This document shows, piece by piece, positions 59,369 through 64,000 of a stretch of DNA of 64,000 nt. The notes beneath the pieces were generated by a model, which was not told the origin of the DNA, did not search any database, and saw nothing but the letters and a program-made list of their open reading frames with translations. How positions within the stretch are numbered: the first letter of the stretch is position 1; each line of letters begins with the position of its first letter. Position numbers and translations under genes: made by a program. The stretch spans positions 1,736,001 to 1,800,000 of the forward strand of contig JAUPFP010000036.1 in the NCBI GenBank assembly GCA_036925085.1, written 5' to 3'. This DNA comes from Brachycybe producta (taxonomy: Eukaryota; Arthropoda; Diplopoda; Playtdesmida; Andrognathidae).

Positions 59369-59755
59369 AGCCTAGTACACACTCCGATATACAAAATTGC
59401 ACGACACTAGTATCTGGCCTAATCTAGCGACTGTTGAAATATACAGTCGCTAGAATGTTTAAAGACAATGTTGGGAAGTCTCAGGAATGTTGAGAGACAA
59501 AATTCCCACCCAGTATGGAAAAGATGATACAATGTTTCACAACAGTTGGGTTCCTTACCCCGCAACAAGTCCACACTATGAAATGTTGTGCAACATAGTA
59601 TCATATGTATCAAAAGACACAAACATTTGGTCTCGCAACAGTCCCGAGGACTTTGGAGTATTGTCCTCTAGGCATTCTAGTGATTATCTCGACAGTTGCT
59701 CAATAAGACCAGATACTAGTGTCGCGCGATTTTATATCCAAGTGTGTACTAGGCT
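59369..59755. mobile_element. Family K Harbinger-like MITE
   Basis: 387 bp. TIR AGCCTAGTACACACTCCGAT, then about 30 bp more including CACGACACTAGTATCTGG; the right arm is the complement. Perfect TTA flanks at 59366-59368 and 59756-59758. Termini resemble families B and C, but the interior differs. The 143-codon frame across its right half (59487-59918) is not a gene. Confidence 0.9.
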
Positions 59756-59759
59756 TTAC

Positions 59760-61490
59760 AAACAAAAAAGAACTAAAAGGAAAACAACAAACAAACTGCA
59801 AAACTGTGACAATGATCTTTTTTTTTTCTCTATCCTATTCTTATCTGTCACAGCATGGAAACTAGACTTTAACAATAACAATACCCTCTTATATGAAAAA
59901 TCTCAATGTGGGTCTTAACTTTCAAGAGATCTCTCTCTCTCTCTCTCTTCTAATCATTCTCTGAACAAAAGATAAACTTTTAAAACACTTTTCTCTAAAC
60001 CACATTTAAGTAGGCCTATTATTATCATCATCTTTGCACCCTTGTTTAGAAAAAAGGGAGACTTCAAGTGGGTTCTTCACAGTTGAGATTTGAAAACAAT
60101 CTCCCTCCTCCACCCAAAATGACAATACAATTTCTATATATAATATTAATAATAATTGCAAATACTTCTGACTTGATTACCAACCATTTATATAAGCTCA
60201 CTAAAGATGAAAAATAATATTTGCAAATGTACCAAGAAATAAATCTCAAAGAGGAGTGTTAGTTGTCCATTATTATAAAACGGATTAAACTGGGGAGGTT
60301 TTATCTTTTTGTTTCTATTTGGACATTTAAAAACATCATCAATTTTAAAAGTTGTTTCAAGAGAGAGAAAAAAACTTATAAACCTCTATTTTAACACGTT
60401 CTTTTAAAAACTTTATTAAATGATTATTATTACTTTCAATTTGTTTATTATGAAGATGCAAAAACATTTATTTTAAGCTCCCCTCCTTCACAAATGAAAT
60501 AGGATTAAAAGTTAAAACACAAAAGAGAGAAACACAGAATAACAACAGAACCTAATTAAAAAAAAACTACATGTAAAAATAAATCACTCTTCTAATATAT
60601 TACAATATATTATAGTCAAATGTGAAAACAATAATAAGGAATAAAATATTCGTCTAGAAAAACTATAAACAAAAAAAAACTAGAAACTCCCGTAAGACAA
60701 TAAAGTTTAACATTTTATAATAATAATAATAACAACAACACCTTATTCAGTTTTGACATTAAGTTTCATTTGAACATCAGAAAAACACAATGTTAAAAAA
60801 GACTGAAGGAGATTGAATGGAAATTGAGTCAAGTCAACCTAACATAAGGGATTTCTGATTCTGTTCTCTATTTTTTTTTTGGTGTTCTCTTCTTCTCTCT
60901 CTCCATCATTTTTACTCCCTTGATAAACGTTTTTAATACCATAATTTATTCTGGTTCACAGAATAAGATTTGAATGTAAAGAAAAAAAGCATAAACTCAG
61001 TTGGGAATTTTCGTCTATTTTTGCCTCCTTTTTCTCTTTTATTCTGATCTTTGAGCGTGAACATCAACGACTTTAACCACGGAATTATACAAAGATAAAT
61101 ATGACTTAAAATCTTTCCATATATACATATATACAGTATATTTATATATAACGCTACTGACAAGATTTATCACTTGACATCTGCTAATTAATACTCTACC
61201 AGTATAGAAACATATTACATTATATAACACATTGCACCAAAGAGAAAAAGAGAAGAATCTAAAAATCTTTACAAAACATGAGACCATTTTTCTTTTAAAA
61301 ACCAATATATACAATAAAGAAAGCTCAAGAAAACATGCAAATTAAAACAGCCAAATGCCATGTTCATTATAATTAACTGTGCCATTTTTTTTAAATAGTA
61401 GCAACAACTTTTATCTTGATTCTTCTAAATATTGTATGCAGATTTAACTTTGAAGTCAATAAACCAGAGTCTACTATTTTAAATATATTT
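59760..61490. other. AT-rich non-coding stretch
   Basis: Contains a CT microsatellite (59930-59949) and a (TAA)n run near 60718. No gene supportable. Confidence 0.5.
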
Positions 61491-61500
61491 ATATAAATAA

Positions 61501-61535
61501 CTAGTAAATCCGTCGTGTAAATTGCACGAAATGAA
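61501..61535 (-). mobile_element. Helitron-like 3' end, copy 2 (minus strand)
   Basis: On the minus strand a stem TTGCAC-loop-GTGTAA (one G-T pair possible) is followed by CGACGGATTTACTAG, with T next. Only the terminal region matches the other copies; the 5' limit is unknown. Confidence 0.6.
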
Positions 61536-62547
61536 AATGAACGAGGTATTAACCTAATCCCATTATTTATTCATTGGTTTGTTTCTAAGTTTTTTCTTAA
61601 AAGGTGGAATTCTCTATACAGACACATTTGGCATTTTTGTGAGTTTTTCATAACTTTTCTAATCGCCTTTTTTAGGATTTTTATAAAGAAACCTTTAATT
61701 TAATATGTAAATTGTATTCAAGTTTTTTCCCCCTTTTTTTCTGAGCATTCTAATGGGATATCAAAAATTATGGAGGTAGTTTAATGTTTTCTTGTGTTTA
61801 ATATATTTTTTTTATCGTCTTTAGAAGTTAAAAAATTTTGAAAATCGGTTTTTCGAAGACGAGAATACATGTTAACAATGCCAGTGCACATAGTCATAAA
61901 CTGTACATATTTCTAAGAAAAAGTGTTAAGAAATGCAGTCCTGGATATTCATAGATTACAAATTTCTGATCTAAGAAAATCCCGAGATTGGTAGATACCG
62001 CCAGGATTGCATTCCCTAGTGATGATGGGCTAAAATATTAGATTCGACCAAAGAATTTGCAGAAATGTGGGGAAACTAAATAAAAACAAATAGTACCATG
62101 CCACCACCATCTGCAAATGTGGTGATGGTGGTGAATTACTCCAGTACAAAAGTAAATATTTTCTTTCTTTACTTTTCCAAAAATAAATAATTGTAGAGAC
62201 AAGAGAGAATAAGGAAGGGTATATTATGTATACAGAATAATAATAATAATAATATAAAGCTAAAGGGAAGGAAAATAAAGAAACACCAGGGCTAGAAATC
62301 TAGCAAACAAAAATGTATTTCATAAAAAAACTCAAGACTACTGTAAATTGTAAAAAAATACTTAAAAAAAGACATTTACATCCATAATAGTAATACAACA
62401 ACCATTATGTTTGTTGGTATATTTACTAGTAAGCTCAAGATTTGTGAACTTCATAAAGTGAAGCTGAAATGTACTCTCAGCTTTTTCCTGTCATCTTTTC
62501 AGATAAGTGTGTATTCACAAGTAAGCTGAAGATAGAATCCCTTAGTC

Positions 62548-62783
62548 CAATGATTCTCTTATATTTTTTTTCCAATTGGTTATTTCCAATTTTCCAGTAA
62601 GTTGTGATGGCCATGCGGACTACTCACCATAAAAATGCCTATTGTAGATGATTTATCAGACTATAAACTGTTTTTTTTTGTAACTTCCATTCTGACAGTT
62701 GGAGTGTAAAAATATTTTTTCTCTATGGTCTCATCTGCGGAGCACCTGATACGCTGCTGCGGACCACGGGTTGAGAAATACTG
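62548..62783. mobile_element. hAT-like MITE
   Basis: 236 bp, CAATGATTCTC to GGTTGAGAAATACTG. CCTTAGTC (62540-62547) and CTTTAGTC (62784-62791) form an 8-bp TSD with one mismatch. The right terminus is the common hAT CAG-type end; the left end has a C-A change. Confidence 0.75.
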
Positions 62784-62991
62784 CTTTAGTCGGAAACTGC
62801 GAAATTGACGGTTAGGTGATAAGAGTAACTGAAAAGTAAGTAGCTTCAAAACATACTCACATTCAGGTACTTGCTTCAGCACACATTTCATCATCAGGCC
62901 TTAGAGAGATGCATTTAACCATTGAACATTTACTAAACATGGGATAATCCCATATTAAGCATTTTATTGTTTAGCACAACAAATTTATACA

Positions 62992-63260
62992 CTAAGAAAA
63001 CCCGTTGTGCAACTTGCATGAAAAGAAAGAGACTATAACTTAAGCAAAGGTATGTGGTGCAAGGACTACTACAGATTTTGAAGCAATTAAGTGCACATTA
63101 ATGGCGTCTTGCACTATAATATGTACAGTGTTTAGATGCCATACTAGTCCACCACTATATGTACAGTAACACAAAGAAAACCCCAGCCGGTGCTTCATTA
63201 TTTTTTTCTTTAATGAGGTATACCTCAATATTCATTTTTTAAAAAATGAAACTGTATGAA
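62992..63260 (-). mobile_element. Helitron-like element, copy 3 (minus strand)
   Basis: GTGCAACTTGCA(T) stem and GGGTTTTCTTAG end on the minus strand. The body aligns with 4891-5200, including GGACTACTA, the ATGGCGTCT...AGATGCCAT hairpin and AGGTAT near the far end. The terminal CTAG has decayed to CTTAG. Confidence 0.62.
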
Positions 63261-63269
63261 AGTGGGGTT

Positions 63270-64000
63270 AGGTTTTTGAACTTTGTGATTTTTTTCCGGA
63301 CTTTTATCTATTGTTTTCAGGCACATTATTTGGAAACTTTTTTTTTATTTTGTATGAATGTTGTGTCTTAAGTTTGTTATTGTATAGGCGCAATTTAAAT
63401 CCCTCTACGCATATTAATATAGTGGTGAATCTATGAAAACTAAATAGTAATACACCATAAATAAAGCCACACATCCGTCAAGTGTTATGTTAAAAATGTT
63501 CTGTTTAGAAATTATCAAATATGGATTTTATTTTTTTAAAAAAAACCTGGCAATTTTTTTTTCTGTGCAGGAAGTTAAAAATACCTATAAATTTTAACCT
63601 GTCTCATAACTAATAACTTCAACAGAAATTTTAAGTTAACCCTTTCAAGAACGTTTATTTAAATTTGACTAAAATCTGTTTATATACCAACTAAAATGAT
63701 TTTTTAAGCAAATGAAACATTTTATATAATAAAGAAGAAGGAAGAAAAAATCACCATAACTTTTCATTTTAACTGTACAGCTTTTTTTTTCCTGTATAAA
63801 CAGTTAGTAAACAAGTTATACTTGTAAAACCGTTTACAAGTTGTGTGTTTGTAAACGAAAAATGGTAGCACTTAAAACATATTGCACCAAATTAAATTTA
63901 CTTCCCCATCTTTCAACGCCTCATTTTATGTAAACGCAAAAGGGCCTATATGGATTTACAAATTTATCTCTTCATTTTTTTTTCTCTCTTCTACTTCTCT
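63270..64000. other. AT-rich non-coding stretch
   Basis: No gene, array or bounded element could be supported in the last 700 bases. Confidence 0.5.

Noticed and set aside
59487..59918. 143-codon plus-strand frame, the longest in the window
   Set aside because: Lies mostly inside the Harbinger-like MITE (59369-59755) and crosses its TIR into homopolymer sequence.
1..64000. CRISPR arrays, operons, Shine-Dalgarno sites, rRNA
   Set aside because: Composition, transposon types and microsatellites are those of an animal nuclear genome; none of these features is present.

Overview
This looks like a 64 kb piece of an animal nuclear genome, most likely an invertebrate, and it appears to be entirely non-coding. 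It is very AT-rich, with long A/T homopolymers and many microsatellites. It is crowded with short non-autonomous DNA transposons that have terminal inverted repeats (TIRs), often nested. There are no bacterial features, no CRISPR array, no tRNA or rRNA that I can support, and no convincing protein gene. Every long open frame I examined is explained by a microsatellite, a minisatellite, a transposon arm or a low-complexity tract. The species cannot be named from the sequence.

Mobile DNA is the main content. Families are defined by TIRs and target-site duplications (TSDs) that can be read directly. (1) Mutator-like foldback MITEs with 9-bp TSDs lie at 0.8, 21.3 and 30.4 kb, with a divergent relative at 33.8 kb. 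Each carries a CRE palindrome, GC boxes and CCAAT boxes. (2) PIF/Harbinger-like MITEs with TTA/TAA TSDs form at least four families at 24.8-28.3, 32.0-33.7, 50.7-51.1, 52.1 and 59.4 kb. (3) hAT-like elements with 8-bp TSDs lie at 6.7, 20.1, 27.4 and 62.5 kb. (4) Helitron-type 3' ends, on the minus strand, lie at 4.9, 61.5 and 63.0 kb. (5) A mariner-like element with TA TSDs lies at 43.7-44.6 kb. (6) Two abundant foldback families of unassigned class recur through the whole window: family F (about 15 pieces) and family E (about 6).

Several insertions are nested and give a relative chronology: hAT in Harbinger at 27.4 kb, Harbinger in Harbinger at 25.3 kb, a B element inside an older B element at 50.7 kb, and family E in mariner at 44.2 kb.

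The remaining signal is tandem repeats (AT, ATT, AGT, GA, CTCC microsatellites and a 33-bp minisatellite at 17.5-17.9 kb), strong isolated hairpins (8.2, 44.0, 52.5 kb), and motif clusters that resemble regulatory DNA. These clusters are CTCF/YY1-like sites at 12.4-13.3 kb, a 42-bp module shared between 12.6 and 57.5 kb, and repeated AGGTCA inverted repeats at 49.1-49.35 kb. Two GC-richer islands (30.9-31.15 and 42.7-43.0 kb) stand out and remain unexplained.

There is no operon or pathway logic here. The window reads as an intergenic or intronic stretch shaped by DNA transposons.
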